64,000 bases of DNA from CAVTHW01 sp963734625 (GCA_963734625.1 CAVTHW010000008.1:62001-126000), one strand, 5' to 3'. Positions 35,635 to 46,667 are shown, counted from the stretch's first letter. Numbers and translations: made by a program. Notes: a model not told the origin generated them from the sequence alone.

Positions 35635-36802
35635 TCACTTGGTCTTGCTTGCCGCGACGGGACGCGCCGGGGCAGGCTTCCTGGTGAGATTCTCAAACAG
35701 GAAGAGCCCGCTCTTGCCGGCACAGGCGAAATCGATGTCCCCGTCTCCGTCAATGTCGGCCGCCGGAATCTCCATGCCGCCGCCGATGCGTCCACCGTAT
35801 TCGATCACGTGACGTATCCAGCCGATGCTGCCGTTGGCTTGCTTGTAACGCTCGTACCAATACACGCCCAGTGGCTCGCGCTCACCCGGGTCGCCCCCGT
35901 TGTGGGCCATGAAAGCGCTTGCCTGTGAGGAGGTCGATCTGCCCGTCTCCATTCAGGTCCACGAGCGTCGTCGCGTGGGCTTGCGACCAGGCGTTGGCGT
36001 CGATCATGGATTTGGTCCACTTGCCGTCTTGGGTCTGCCGCATCCAGAAAATGCCATAGTTGTGGCCGTAGCTGGTGACGATGTCGTTCCTGCCGTCGCC
36101 GTCCACGTCGAGGACATGCAGAAAGCCCAGGTTCTTCTCGCTCCAGTCGGGGTGAAACTTCCAGTCGCCGCTCTGTGGATCAGGCGGGGCCTCAAGCCAG
36201 CCCTGGGAAGTCAGGATGTCGGTTCGGCGGTCGCCGTTCACGTCGCCCGCTCCGATGCCCTCCCAGTAGCTCTGCTGGCTGACGACATGCTTCATCCAGG
36301 CGCCGTCCTTGACCTCATACCACGCCAGCGGCCCGCTGCTCGGCTGCGGCAGCACTTCCTGCGCCTTGCCGTCGTTGTTGAGGTCGGCCAGGAGCGCGAA
36401 CTCGATCGACGCCCCCGAGTCGACCGGCGCTTCCACCCAGGCGCCACCGCTCTTGCCGGGGTTCTTCCACCAGGCGGTCTTGCGCGCGAACCAACTCACG
36501 GACACTATGTCGGGATAGCCGTCGCCGTTAACGTCCACCGCCATGTCGCTGAAATCGTCGAGGTAGTTACTGCTGAAACCGAGATCCCGGAAATGGTGCT
36601 GCTTCCACGCTGGCGCCTCATACCAGTTCTCGCCGGAGACTACGTCGAGCCGCCCGTCTTTATTGATGTCGGCGAAAGTGCATGCTTCGCTCGATCCCAG
36701 ATCGAGGGTCTGGACCTTGAATGCTATTTCAGTTGACCGGCCGGCTCCAAGTAAGAGAATTCCGGCTGCCAGGGAGAGAAGCAAGAACGTGACAATGCGC
36801 AT
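35635..36802 (-). pseudogene. Exported FG-GAP/VCBS-repeat protein with one frameshift
   Basis: From ATG 36802 (GAGGAAG upstream) a signal peptide (MRIVTFLLLSLAAG...) leads to seven repeats with calcium-type loops DINKDGRLD, DVNGDGYPD, DLNNDGK, DVNGDRRTD, DVDGDGRND, DLNGDGQID and DIDGDGDID. An extra base at about 35911 breaks the frame at LTGKRF; removing it gives LTGKRF-MAHNGGDPGERE and the intact end. This is a secreted beta-propeller, a common ligand- or sugar-binding partner of such oxidoreductases. It ends 30 bases before oxidoreductase 3 begins. Confidence 0.85.
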
Positions 36803-37258
36803 CGCACTTCCTCTTTCTTCTTTCTTACCTGCCCGTGGGAAGACCTTCTGCTCGCGAACCCACGTCCGTCCGCGGTCCCGATTTTACCAGGGACCGTCCA
36901 GAGCGTCAACGAGGTCCTTGCGCGCCGAACGGCGTACTGCTTTTAAATGGGCACAAATACAGCCTTTCCAGGATGGGCTGGACGACAAGCCGCGTTTAGG
37001 ATCTATAGAGACTGAGTTTCAGGGCGAAAGAGTCTAAGAAGGGGTTTAGGCGATGTCGTTCCATAACGGCGATGCATTTTGTCTGCTTTCTGCTGCTCCT
37101 GTGCGGAAGCGGGTGCGTCCACGCACTATGCTCCCTACGTACAAGGTTCAGGAGCATAGCGGGCGGCCACTTTGCCCAGCCTCACCCAGACTTCGGGACC
37201 GGGCCGGGGTGGAATTTCTGAGATCAGTCAACATCGCAACGTATACGGGGAGAGTTGC
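36803..37258. other. Intergenic region between divergent FG-GAP and TonB receptor genes
   Basis: 456 bases without a convincing gene. It must hold promoters for both directions. AT-rich TTTTAAATGGGC lies at about 36940 and a 9-bp inverted repeat lies at 37126-37159. The last 40 bases, from about 37221, are similar to the leader of the second TonB copy. Confidence 0.6.
37126..37159. repeat. Inverted repeat in the leader of TonB receptor copy 1
   Basis: CTATGCTCC (37126-37134) and GGAGCATAG (37151-37159) form a perfect 9-bp stem around a 16-base loop, about 100 bases before the receptor ATG. No T-run follows. It may be an operator or an RNA hairpin; copy 2 lacks the same sequence. Confidence 0.4.
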
Positions 37259-40200
37259 ATGAAATTCACACGAGTTTTTCTTTGCTTATTGTTTGGGCTG
37301 CTGGCCATGTTGCCGGCTGCCTACGGGCAGGCCGTCAGCGGCCAGGTTTCCGGCCGCGTAGTCGATCCCGGCGGCGCAGTCGTCGCCGGCGCCAAGGTCC
37401 AGTTGATCAACGAGGTCTCGCAGGCGGCCCGCGACTTCACCGCGGATAACACTGGAACCTTTATGTACACGAACGTGATGCCGGGCAGCTACACTCTTCG
37501 CGTCGTGCAGCAAGGATTCAAGACCTATGACCAGAAGGGGATCACGCTCGGCGCGCAGGAGAGGATTGCGCTGGGCGATCTCAAGCTGGACCTCGGTGAA
37601 ATGAGTACCACGGTGGAGGTTAGCGCCCAAGCTGTGCGCGTCGCCACCGACAGCTCGGACCGCTCCGTGAGCATCGCTCTAATGCAGATCCAGGATACAC
37701 CGCTGCGGGGCAGGAATCCCCTGTCGCTCATTCTGACACTGCCTGGAGTGCAGACTCTCTCCTCCAGTGACGGTCGTGGTTGGGGGGGCGGAGGCGTCCC
37801 TGGGATCAACGGCGGCCAGACCGGCCAGACGATCCTCAACCTCGATGGCGTGGCTAGCCAGGATTCCGGGAACTTGAACCCCGGATACCTCTCGCCCAGC
37901 GTGGATGCCATCGGCGAAGTGAGACTGCTGGTGTCCAACTTCACCGCGGAGTACGGTGGGCGCACCGGCGGCCAGTTCAACATCACCATCAAGAGCGGCA
38001 ACTCCGCCTTCCACGGCGGCCTCTACATGTACTGGCGGAACGAGTTCTTCAACGCCAACGAGTGGTTCAACAACCGGAACGGCTCGAAGTTTGACGTGGA
38101 CGGTAAGACGTTGATTCCGGTGACAAAGAGGCCTAGGTATCGCTATTACAATCCCGGCGGCACCATTGGCGGCCCGCTCATCATCCCCGGCACCAACTTC
38201 AACAAGAGCCGCACCAAGCTGTTCTTCTTTTTCTCGTATGACTATACAGGCAACAAGGCTCAGATCACCAATACGTATACGATGCCTACGTTGCTGGAGC
38301 GGCAGGGCAATTTCTCCCAAACGGTGACGACCGCCGGCAAGCAGATTCCGATATACGATCCATCGACCAAGCTGCAGTATCCCGGTAACATCGTAACCAC
38401 CCCGATCAGCCCCGCCGGACTGGCGATGCTGAATCTGTTCCCACTTCCGGACCCCGCTGGGCTGGCTCTCGACCCGTCAGGCGGTCGCCGGTACAATTTC
38501 CGGGCCATCCTTCCACGGGACCAACCAAACGATGACAAGATCCTGCGGGTGGACTACAATCTGGGACCGAAGTCGATCATCTACGTTCGCTTGATGCAGG
38601 ACTACCAGGCGCAGGACGGCTACGGCGGCACAACCGGCCCCCCCGGCGCCGGCTGGGGACAGTTTGCCCACAGCTATCACATCCAGGCGGCCGGGGCGGT
38701 TGGAACGTTCATCTACACGTTCACGCCAACCCTGATTAACGAGGCCACCTGGGGCGCGAACCGCGGCAAACAAGGCAACAATCCGTTGGATATAGTAGCT
38801 ACTACCGCGGTGGGCGGCGCTCGAACGTATGCGGACAGTCTGCTTCCGCTGAAGGACACCAGTGGCAATGCGATCACGTTGCCGCGCATTAACAAAGGCA
38901 GTAACCTCTCTTTCTTCGGCGGGTACCTCAAGCCCAGCGTCAGCTTTGGCACCGGCGGGGGCGTTAGCGCGCAATCAGGGGGCCAGGGCGTCAGTTCGGC
39001 CCCGGGCTTCAGTCATGACAGCCGCTGGCCGTTCTTCGGCACGGATCTGGTTCAGTCCATCAGCGACAAGATCACCTGGGTCAAGGGTTCCCACAATGTG
39101 AAGGCCGGAATCTACATCGAGCGCATGGCCCGCAACGTGAGCGTCTACTCGCAATTCAACGTCGCGGGGAGCTACTACTTCGGGTCCGACCGGGCCTACG
39201 CCCTGGACACCGGGTATCCCTATTCCAATGCGCTGATCGGCAGCGTTTTTGCCTACGGCGACGACAACCGGAAGCAGGTAAACCATGCGCGCTACACCCA
39301 GGTCGAATGGTTCGGGCAGGACACCTGGAAGATTGGCCGCCAGCTAACGGTGGACTACGGCGCGCGGTTCCACAGGGTGGGCGACCTTTACTCGGCCGGC
39401 GCCACGATGTCGTTCTTCGACCAGGCAAGTTACAATGCCAGCAATATCGGACAGCTTCTGTTCCCGGCTTGCCCCGGAGGGGCGTCCTCTTGTTCCTCGG
39501 CAACCAAGATTGCGATCAATCCGGTGACTGGCGCGACGTTCCCGAACATACGGCAGGGAACGTTCGACACCGCCTCGTATCCGGCGGGGGGCCTACCCTG
39601 GCAGTCGGGGCTCAAGTCGTACGACACCCATTTCTGGAAGACGCCCCCGATCCAGTTCGGGCCGCGCATCGGCTTCGCGTATGACGTTTTCGGAAACGGC
39701 AAGACAGCCGTTCGCGGCGGGTATGGCACCACCGTGGGCCGCAACTGGACCGTGGACGACATCGGCGAAGGGCTGCGGACGCCTCCGAACCTGGTGGCCC
39801 CCGTCATCCTGTACACGACCTTCGACAGTCTGGCGAACGCGCAGACATATTTTACGCCGCAGAACTTCCAGGGCGGGTCGGTGGACCAGAAGGTAATCAC
39901 CACCCACAACTGGAGCTTTGGCGTCCAGCAGGATGTCAGCCACGGAATGATTCTGGACGTATCTTATGTGGGCAACAACGTTCGCAACGGCTACGGGAAA
40001 GCAATCGACCTGAATGCCATACCGCCGTATACGGTCTGGAATCCCACGGACGGCTTGGTTGCGAAGTACAAAGATCCCACGTCTTCCGGGTACTACTCCA
40101 CCAACTTGATTCGATCAATGGTGGGGTATAGTGGATTTGCAAACATCCCCTCCTCGACCTACATCAGAAGGGCACACTACAACGCTCTCCAGGTACAGTT

Positions 40201-40937
40201 GAACCGGCGCACCGGCAGGTTGCAGTGGAACCTGAATTACACCTGGGCGAAGCAGATCACTTATCCGAATTCGACGGGCTATCAGTGGGCTTCCCAAGCG
40301 GCCGGCAAGGATATCAGCGGCCGCAAGCACGCCGTAAATTTCAATTTCGGCTACGGGTTGCCCAGCCCCAGCAGTCTGTTGGGTGGCAATGTGGTCGTCA
40401 AACACGTGCTCGATGGCTGGCGGCTGGCCGGAAACGGAGCAATTTTCTCCGGCAATCCGTTTGGCGTCAGTTGCGGCGCGTCAGAGCGCCCCGGCCGGCT
40501 ATTGGACCGGAACTCCCACCGGGGGCCTTCCGTTCCGCTGCCAAATGGGGAACAACCCCTGGCTTCCCGCGGGTCAGTATCCGTCGGCCACCGAGAGTCC
40601 CAAGTTGCAGTGGGCCTTGAATCCGGCCAACTTCACGCTTCCGGACATCAATTCTAAGGGCTACGGCAACACGCCGGGCACTCTGTTCTTTGGGCCGGGG
40701 GCGTTCAACCTCGACCTGTCCCTGGCGAAGGACTTCAGGATGGGAGCGGAAGGACGCAACCTGGAGTTGAAGATGGAAACCTTCAACACTCTGAACCACT
40801 TCAATCCCAGCAACCCCAGCACCTCTCTGACCTACAACTTCAATACCGGCGCCCAAACCAACTCCAACTTCGGTGTGATCAGCGGCAACCAGGTTGGGGC
40901 CCGCCGCGTGATTCTGTCGCTCAGATTCCGTTTCTAG
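37259..40937 (+). pseudogene. TonB-dependent receptor, copy 1, frameshifted near the 3' end
   Basis: About 1,225 residues if the frame is repaired. A signal peptide (to about AAYGQ) precedes a carboxypeptidase-regulatory-like domain (about 28-110), a plug region (NPLSLILTLPGVQ, NLDGVASQD) and a long Oar-like beta-barrel ending in LSLRFRF. GGGGAGAG precedes ATG 37259. The frame breaks at about 40483 where copy 1 reads GCGTCAGAGCG and copy 2 GCGTCGAGCG; the last 150 residues, including the outer-membrane insertion signal, are then out of frame. Such receptors import large substrates with TonB energy; the ligand is unknown. Confidence 0.9.
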
Positions 40938-40956
40938 TGTGACCCTCTTCCGGCTT

Positions 40957-40988
40957 GGCTGCCCGTCGCCCTCAGGCGACGGGCAGCC
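40957..40988. terminator. Terminator-like hairpin after TonB receptor copy 1
   Basis: GGCTGCCCGTCGCC (40957-40970) and its exact complement (40975-40988) form a 14-bp stem with a CTCA loop, 20 bases past the stop codon. There is no T-tract, but the strength and repeated placement after both receptor copies support a transcription-ending or 3'-protecting role. Confidence 0.65.
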
Positions 40989-41000
40989 CTCCGGCAGCCG

Positions 41001-41529
41001 CAGCAGGTTCCTCCAAGCATATCAAAAGGCCCATTGTTGTCAGTAACTTAGCTTCAGATTCTGAATTTTCTTTACAATTCCCGCCGCCTGTGATATAAAT
41101 TCTCTGATCGTGGGGATCTCTATTGGCTTGGTAGCGGCCGGCGTGATGGCGGCATGTTTGGAAGGCGTGGCGCGCGAAGGGGAGATCTCCCAGCACGGAA
41201 TAACGGGCCTCTCGTATCGGCATTAAGAGGGGTAGTTTCGTAAGCGTAGTTTAATTTGCAGGTTGCCCCACGGCAGCGGGGCAGCAACGAAAAGGGTTAG
41301 TCGTAGCGACGGGGTGGCCCTTGAGGACGGGGGTTGCCTCAGGAGGCAAGAACGGTGTTCTTCCTTAAGGACGATGCGGGTCCTCCGCATCGTAGCGCTC
41401 CCGTGCGGGAGCGCGTTTTCCCGAACATCCAGCAACCTAATCGGGACTCTGGCGGATCCAACCGGCGCGGTGGTCCGCAGTGCAATCCATGGAATCAGTC
41501 AAGATCGTAACGAAAATGGGGGGAGTTGC
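41001..41529 (+). other. Leader of TonB copy 2 with consecutive hairpins and a receptor-domain remnant
   Basis: No intact gene. Between 41262 and 41414 four self-complementary segments follow each other: TGCCCC/GGGGCA (41264-41283), TTGCCTC/GAGGCAA (41334-41349), ACGATGCGG/CCGCATCGT (41371-41393) and GCGCTCCC/GGGAGCGC (41395-41414). Then GTLADPTGAVVRSA can be read in frame at 41443-41484, like the start of another carboxypeptidase-regulatory domain, 45 bases before the true ATG. This suggests a structured leader or the fused remains of a further receptor. Confidence 0.5.
41395..41419 (+). terminator. Intrinsic terminator-like hairpin upstream of TonB copy 2
   Basis: GCGCTCCC-GTGC-GGGAGCGC is a perfect 8-bp stem followed by GTTTT. 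It is the only hairpin in the leader with a T-run and could act as terminator or attenuator ahead of copy 2, which starts 110 bases on. Confidence 0.55.
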
Positions 41530-44500
41530 ATGAAATTCACACGAGTTTTTCTTTGCCTGTTGTTCGGGCTGCTGGCCATGTTGCCGGCTGCCTACGGGCA
41601 GGCCGTCAGCGGCCAGGTTTCCGGCCGCGTAGTCGATCCCGGCGGCGCAGTCGTCGCCGGCGCCAAGGTCCAGTTGATCAACGAGGTCTCGCAGGCGGCC
41701 CGCGACTTCACCGCGGATAACACTGGAACCTTTATGTACACGAACGTGATGCCGGGCAGCTACACTCTTCGCGTCGTGCAGCAAGGATTCAAGACCTATG
41801 ACCAGAAGGGGATCACGCTCGGCACGCAGGAGAGGATTGCGCTGGGCGATCTCAAGCTGGACCTCGGTGAAATGAGTACCACGGTGGAGGTTAGCGCCCA
41901 AGCTGTGCGCGTCGCCACCGACAGCTCCGACCGTTCCGTGAGCATCTCGCTCTAATGCAGATCCAGGATACACCGCTGCGGGGCAGGAATCCCCTGTCGC
42001 TCATTCTGACACTGCCGGGAGTGCAGACTCTCTCCTCCGCTGACGGTCGTGGCTGGGGGGGTGGAGGCGTCCCTGGGATCAACGGCGGCCAGACCGGCCA
42101 GACGATCCTGAACCTCGATGGCGTGGCTAGCCAGGATTCCGGGAACTTGAACCCCGGATACCTCTCGCCCAGCGTGGATGCCATCGGCGAAGTGAGACTG
42201 CTGGTGTCCAACTTCACCGCGGAGTACGGCGGGCGCACCGGCGGCCAGTTCAACATCACCATCAAGAGCGGCAACTCCGCCTTCCACGGCGGCGCTCTAC
42301 ATGTACTGGCGGAACGAGTTCTTCAACGCCAACGAGTGGTTCAACAACCGGAACGGCTCGAAGTTTGACGTGGACGGTAAGACGTTGATTCCGGTGACAA
42401 AAAGGCCGACGTATCGCTATTACAATCCCGGCGGCACCATTGGCGGCCCGCTCATCATCCCCGGCACCAACTTCAACAAGAGCCGCACCAAGCTGTTCTT
42501 CTTCTTCTCGTATGACTATACAGGCAACAAGGCTCAGATCACCAATACGTATACGATGCCTACGTTGCTGGAGCGGCAGGGCGATTTCTCCCAGACCGTG
42601 ACGACCGCTGGCAAGCAGATTCCGATCTACGATCCATCGACCAAGCTACAGTATCCCGGTAACATGGTAACCACCCCGATCAGCCCCGCCGGGCTGGCGA
42701 TGTTGAATCTGTTCCCACTTCCGGACCCCGCCGGGCTGGCTCTCGACCCGTCAGGCGGTCGCCGGTACAATTTCCGGGCCATCCTTCCGCGGGACCAACC
42801 AAACGAGGACAAGATCCTGCGGGTGGACTACAATCTGGGACCGAAGTCGATCATCTACGTTCGCTTGATGCAGGACTACCAGGCGCAGGACGGCTACGGC
42901 GGCACGACCGGCCCGGGCGGCGCCGACTGGGGGCAGTTCGCCGCACAGCTATCACGTCCAGGCGGCCGGGGCGGTTGGAACGTTCGATCTACACGTTCAC
43001 GCCGACCCTGATTAACGAGGCCACCTGGGGCGCGAACCGCGGCAAACAAGGCAACAATCCGTTGGATATAGTAGCTACTACCGCGGTGGGCGGCGCTCAA
43101 GACGTATGCGGACAGTCTGCTTCCGCTGAAGGACACCAGTGGCAATGCGATCACGTTGCCGCGCATTAACAAAGGCAGTAACCTCTCTTTCTTCGGCGGG
43201 TACCTCAAGCCCAGCGTCAGCTTTGGCACCGGCGGGGGCGTTCAGCGCGCAGATCAGGGGGCCAGGGCGTCAGTTCGGCCCCGGGCTTCAATCACGACAG
43301 CCGCTGGCCGTTCTTCGGCACGGATCTGGTTCAGTCCATCAGCGATAAGATCACCTGGGTCAAGGGTTCCCACAATGTGAAGGCCGGAATCTACATCGAG
43401 CGCATGGCCCGCAACGTGAGCGTCTACTCGCAGTTCAACGTCGCGGGGAGCTACTACTTCGGGTCCGACCGGGCCTACGCCCTGGACACCGGGTATCCCT
43501 ATTCCAACGCGCTGATCGGCAGCATTTTCGCCTACGGCGACGACAACCGGAAGCAGGTCAACCATGCGCGCTACACCCAGGTCGAATGGTTCGGGCAGGA
43601 CACCTGGAAGATCGGCCGCCGGCTAACGGTGGACTACGGCGCGCGGTTCCACAGGGTGGGCGACCTTTACTCGGCCGGCGCCACAATGTCGTTCTTCGAC
43701 CAGGCAAGTTACAATGCCAGCAAGATCGGACAGCTTCTGTTCCCGGCTTGCGTCGGGGGGGCGTCGTCGTGTTCGTCGGCGAACAAGATTGCGATCAATC
43801 CGGTGACCCTGCAGACGTTCCCGAACGTCCGGCAGGGAACGTTCGACACCGCCTCGTATCCGGCGGGGGGCCTACCCTGGCAGTCGGGGCTCAAGTCGTA
43901 CGACACCCATTTCTGGAAGACGCCCCCGATCCAGTTCGGGCCGCGCATCGGCTTCGCGTATGACGTTTTCGGAAACGGCAAAACAGCCGTTCGCGGCGGG
44001 TATGGCACCACCGTGGGCCGCAACTGGACCGTGGACGACATCGGCGAAGGGCTGCGGACGCCTCCGAACCTGGTGGCCCCCGTCATCCTGTACACGACCT
44101 TCGACAGTCTGGCGAACGCGGAGACATATTTTACGCCGCAGAACTTCCAGGGCGGGTCGGTGGACCAGAAGGTAATCACCACCCACAACTGGAGCTTTGG
44201 CGTCCAGCAGGATGTCAGCCACGGAATGATTCTGGACGTATCTTATGTGGGCAACAACGTTCGCAACGGCTACGGGAAAGCAATCGACCTGAATGCCATA
44301 CCGCCGTACACGGTCTGGAATCCTACGGACGGCTTGGTTGCGAAGTACAAAGACCCAACGTCTTCCGGGTACTACTCCACCAACTTGATCCGATCAATGG
44401 TGGCGTATAGTGGATTTGCAAACATCCCCAGCTCGACCTACATCAGAAGAGCACACTACAACGCGCTTCAGGTACAGTTGAACCGGCGCACCGGCAGGTT

Positions 44501-45215
44501 GCAGTGGAACCTGAATTACACTTGGGCGAAGCAGATCACTTACCCGAGTTCGACGGGTTATCAGTGGGTTCCCCAGGCGGCCGGCAAGGATATCAGCGGC
44601 CGCAAGCACGCCGTCAATTTCAATTTCGGCTACGGGCTGGGCAGCCCCAGCAGTCTGCTGGGCGGCAATGTGGTCGTCAAGCACGTGCTCGACGGCTGGC
44701 GGCTGGCCGGAAACGGAGCAATTTTCTCCGGCAATCCGTTTGGCGTCGGTTGCGGCGCGTCGAGCGCCCCGGCCGGCTATTGGACCGGAACTCCCACCGG
44801 CGGCATTCCGTTCCGCTGCCAAATGGGGAACAACCCCTGGCTTCCCGCGGGTCAGTATCCGTCGGCCACCGAGAGTCCCAAGTTGCAGTGGGCCTTGAAT
44901 CCGGCCAACTTCACGCTTCCGGACATCAATTCTAAGGGCTACGGCAACACGCCGGGCACTTTGTTCTTTGGGCCGGGGGCGTTCAACCTCGACTTGTCTC
45001 TGGCGAAGGATTTCAGGCTGGGAGCGGAAGGACGCAACCTGGAGTTGAAGATGGAAACCTTCAACACTCTGAACCACTTCAATCCCAGCAACCCCAGCAC
45101 CTCTCTGACCTACAACTTCAATACCGGCGCCCAAACCAACTCCAACTTCGGTGTGATCAGCGGCAACCAGGTTGGAGCCCGCCGCGTAATTCTGTCGCTC
45201 AGATTCCGGTTCTAG
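41530..45215 (+). pseudogene. TonB-dependent receptor, copy 2, with several small insertions
   Basis: It is the same receptor as copy 1, from ATG 41530 (GGGGGGAG upstream) with the same signal peptide and N-terminal domain. Compared with copy 1 it has +2 bases at about 41947 and +1 at about 42294, 42943, 42986, 43100, 43243 and 43252; each breaks the frame. From 43377 to 45215 one frame is open for 612 residues to the LSLRFRF end, so the part that is broken in copy 1 is intact here. As read, no full receptor can be made. Confidence 0.88.
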
Positions 45216-45234
45216 CGTGACCCTTTCCCGGCTT

Positions 45235-45266
45235 GGCTGCCCGTCGCCCTCAGGCGACGGGCAGCC
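45235..45266. terminator. Terminator-like hairpin after TonB receptor copy 2
   Basis: The same 14-bp stem with CTCA loop as at 40957-40988, 20 bases past the receptor stop. Confidence 0.65.
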
Positions 45267-45274
45267 TTCCGGCA

Positions 45275-45305
45275 GCCGTTCGTAAACTTTTGCAGGACCT
45301 GGACG
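45275..45305 (+). repeat. 31-bp direct repeat, left copy
   Basis: It begins GCCGTTCGTAAACT and ends TTGCAGGACCTGGACG, and matches 46761-46791 at 30 of 31 positions. Read in one frame it encodes AVRKLLQDLD, so both copies may be 3' fragments of one gene. The pair brackets a 1.5-kb patch of broken genes. Confidence 0.7.
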
Positions 45306-45360
45306 GTCGTTCTCTCCATTCCCCCACCATTCCCACCGCAAAACAGACACCAAACCGACA

Positions 45361-45825
45361 CCATGGAGGCATGCGGGGAGGGGATTCGAGCATGCCAACT
45401 TTGAACCCGTACATCTCGTTGATTGCACGGGAGAGATCCACAAGTTTCACTTTCGCACTCGCCTGTTTGGGACAGGGGTCGCTCTCGATGCCTTCGAGCT
45501 TCGCGACGGATGTCCGTCCGGCTACCGGTTCCAGATCATCGGTAATCCAAGGGAGGATCTGCTGGCGCTGCTCGGGAGATTGATCGAGAAGATGCGCCGC
45601 GCCTTGTCCACGAAACATCTCGAGGACGGCGAGCTTGGATTACGGATCGCGGACCATCGGGTCGTGCGAGGAATGGTTGAGTGGGACGATGCCGGCGATG
45701 GTCGCGCGCCGCTTCTCGTTATCGACGGTCGGGAAGTCACCTGGGAGGAATTCGGCCGCATGTTGATGAGTTTTGAGGGATGGCAATTCAAATTGAATCT
45801 TGACGACAAGAGCGAAGAGTTGTGA
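45361..45825 (+). pseudogene. N-terminally truncated DUF7713-like protein fragment
   Basis: An open frame reads FEHANFEPVHLVDCTGEIHK, RFQIIGNPREDLLALLGRLI and LLVIDGREVTWEEFGRMLMS to a stop at 45825. This resembles a soluble family I recall as DUF7713, whose normal N-terminus is missing. No ATG, GTG or TTG start exists between the previous in-frame stop (45283) and the conserved part; the first ATG is deep inside at 45580. It probably was cut at about 45350 during the rearrangement that placed it after the receptor. Confidence 0.6.
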
Positions 45826-45880
45826 CCGCCGCAAGCTGAAGCGCTCCCGGCACCCCTTGATGGAATAACTTCTGTATCCC

Positions 45881-46174
45881 CTACGCCCGATGAATCGCCC
45901 TCACCGCCAGTTGTGGGTCGTACGCGATGATGGTCAATAGGGCCGCTGCCGGTCCGGTTGGATGGCGCCGGTCCTGCTCCCAGTTCTGAAGGGTCTTCAC
46001 GCTGACGCCAATCAAGCCCGCGAACTCCGACTGCGAGAGGCTGGTTCGTTCGCGAATGGCCCGTATCCCGGAAGCCCGTATTTCAAACCGGCGCGACGGT
46101 TTCCTCTGACCGCGTAGAATCGCACCGCCTTCGCGCACGCTTTCCAACAGTTCTTCAAACACCTTGGGCTTCAT
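45881..46174 (-). CDS. HTH antitoxin (HigA/NadS-like)
   Basis: 97 residues with a C-terminal HTH: IRAIRERTSLSQSEFAGLIGVSVKTLQNWEQ (quoted as SLSQSEFAGLIGVSVKTLQN) and the typical RRHPTGPA that follows. MKPKVFEELLESVREG is the usual family start. It lies downstream of a RelE/HigB toxin gene, the toxin-first order of HigBA-type modules, and appears intact. Confidence 0.85.
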   Translation of the reverse strand: MKPKVFEELLESVREGGAILRGQRKPSRRFEIRASGIRAIRERTSLSQSEFAGLIGVSVKTLQNWEQDRRHPTGPAAALLTIIAYDPQLAVRAIHRA

Positions 46175-46192
46175 TGCTGAACTCCTCCTTGA

Positions 46193-46447
46193 CTACTTTG
46201 GCGAGCTGAGCCACCTGAGCAATAGGATCAAGTCTCTCCGGACCGCCCAACAGTAAATGACGCGGGCGCCCCCGCGCTTACCGCGCGAACCAACCGCTAC
46301 ACGAATCTTGCGTATTCCGCCGCCACCTTTGATGAGAGCGCCGAGACCTGGCCTTGCCGCCAGTCGGGACTGAAATCCCCGGTACTCTTCATCGCTGAGT
46401 AGGGCCGTGATCTGCCTCGTAAAGGCGGAGGTTTCGATCAGCTCCAC
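46193..46447 (-). pseudogene. RelE/HigB-type toxin, C-terminal deletion and frameshift
   Basis: MELIETSAFTRQITALLSDE, GGGGIRKIRVAV and YCWAVRRDLILLL match RelE/HigB toxins to about residue 75. The expected next segment (about 12-15 residues) is missing and the reading frame is lost, ending LRWLSSPK. The true tail AQVAQLAKVVKEEFSNE is still encoded, in another frame, at about 46187-46225. The toxin lacks its C-terminal helix and is likely inactive, while the antitoxin stays whole. Confidence 0.8.
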
Positions 46448-46507
46448 TTACTCCAATTATCCGCCATTGGCGGATAGCCGTCAAGGAGACGCTGGAAAGG
46501 CACATCC

Positions 46508-46606
46508 ATGAGGAATCAAGGAAGGCTCCGTCTCAAGTATTACCCCCTCGCCGTCAAGGAAGCCGCGCGCATTCGACGGTTCCTGCACTTCCCGGACCAG
46601 GGATAA
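46508..46606 (+). pseudogene. DUF6094-like N-terminal fragment
   Basis: A 32-residue frame reads MRNQGRLRLKYYPLAVKEAA and continues RIRRFLHFPDQG before a stop. This recalls the first residues of DUF6094 methylase-like proteins (NEGRLKMGYYPLP... type), whose SAM-binding part should follow; nothing of it remains. The assignment is from memory and weak. Confidence 0.35.
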
Positions 46607-46667
46607 ACTCCCAGTTTCCACCCTCCTGGATCTTCTTGATGATGCGGACGCGCTTTTTGAGGCTCAT
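46554..46667 (-). pseudogene. Truncated frame with integrase-like start
   Basis: ATG 46667 has an excellent AGGAGG site six bases upstream and opens MSLKKRVRIIKKIQEGGNWE, then runs into unrelated sequence and stops after 37 residues. The strong start without a gene body shows a deletion. Its first 30 bases almost match the fragment at 20802-20831. Confidence 0.4.

Larger units (their letters stand above)
37221..41000 (+). repeat. Long direct repeat, left copy (TonB receptor unit)
   Basis: Roughly 3.78 kb that recurs almost base for base at 41492-45280. Similarity begins near ATCAGTCAA in the leader and stops right after the shared terminator hairpin, at CCGGCAGCCG. The central 1.8 kb is nearly identical. 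It is a tandem gene duplication rather than a transposon: no terminal inverted repeats or target duplications were found. Confidence 0.9.
41492..45280 (+). repeat. Long direct repeat, right copy (TonB receptor unit)
   Basis: Second copy of the unit at 37221-41000, separated from it by about 490 bases. Its right border is directly joined to a 31-bp repeat (45275-45305) that marks the start of a decayed patch. Confidence 0.9.

Noticed and set aside
41945..43260. Programmed frameshifting in TonB copy 2
   Set aside because: Seven separate shifts without slippery sites are not compatible with programmed recoding; mutation or sequence error is much more likely.
37221..45280. Transposon carrying the TonB receptor
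   Set aside because: No terminal inverted repeats, target duplications or transposase at the borders; a simple tandem duplication explains the pattern.
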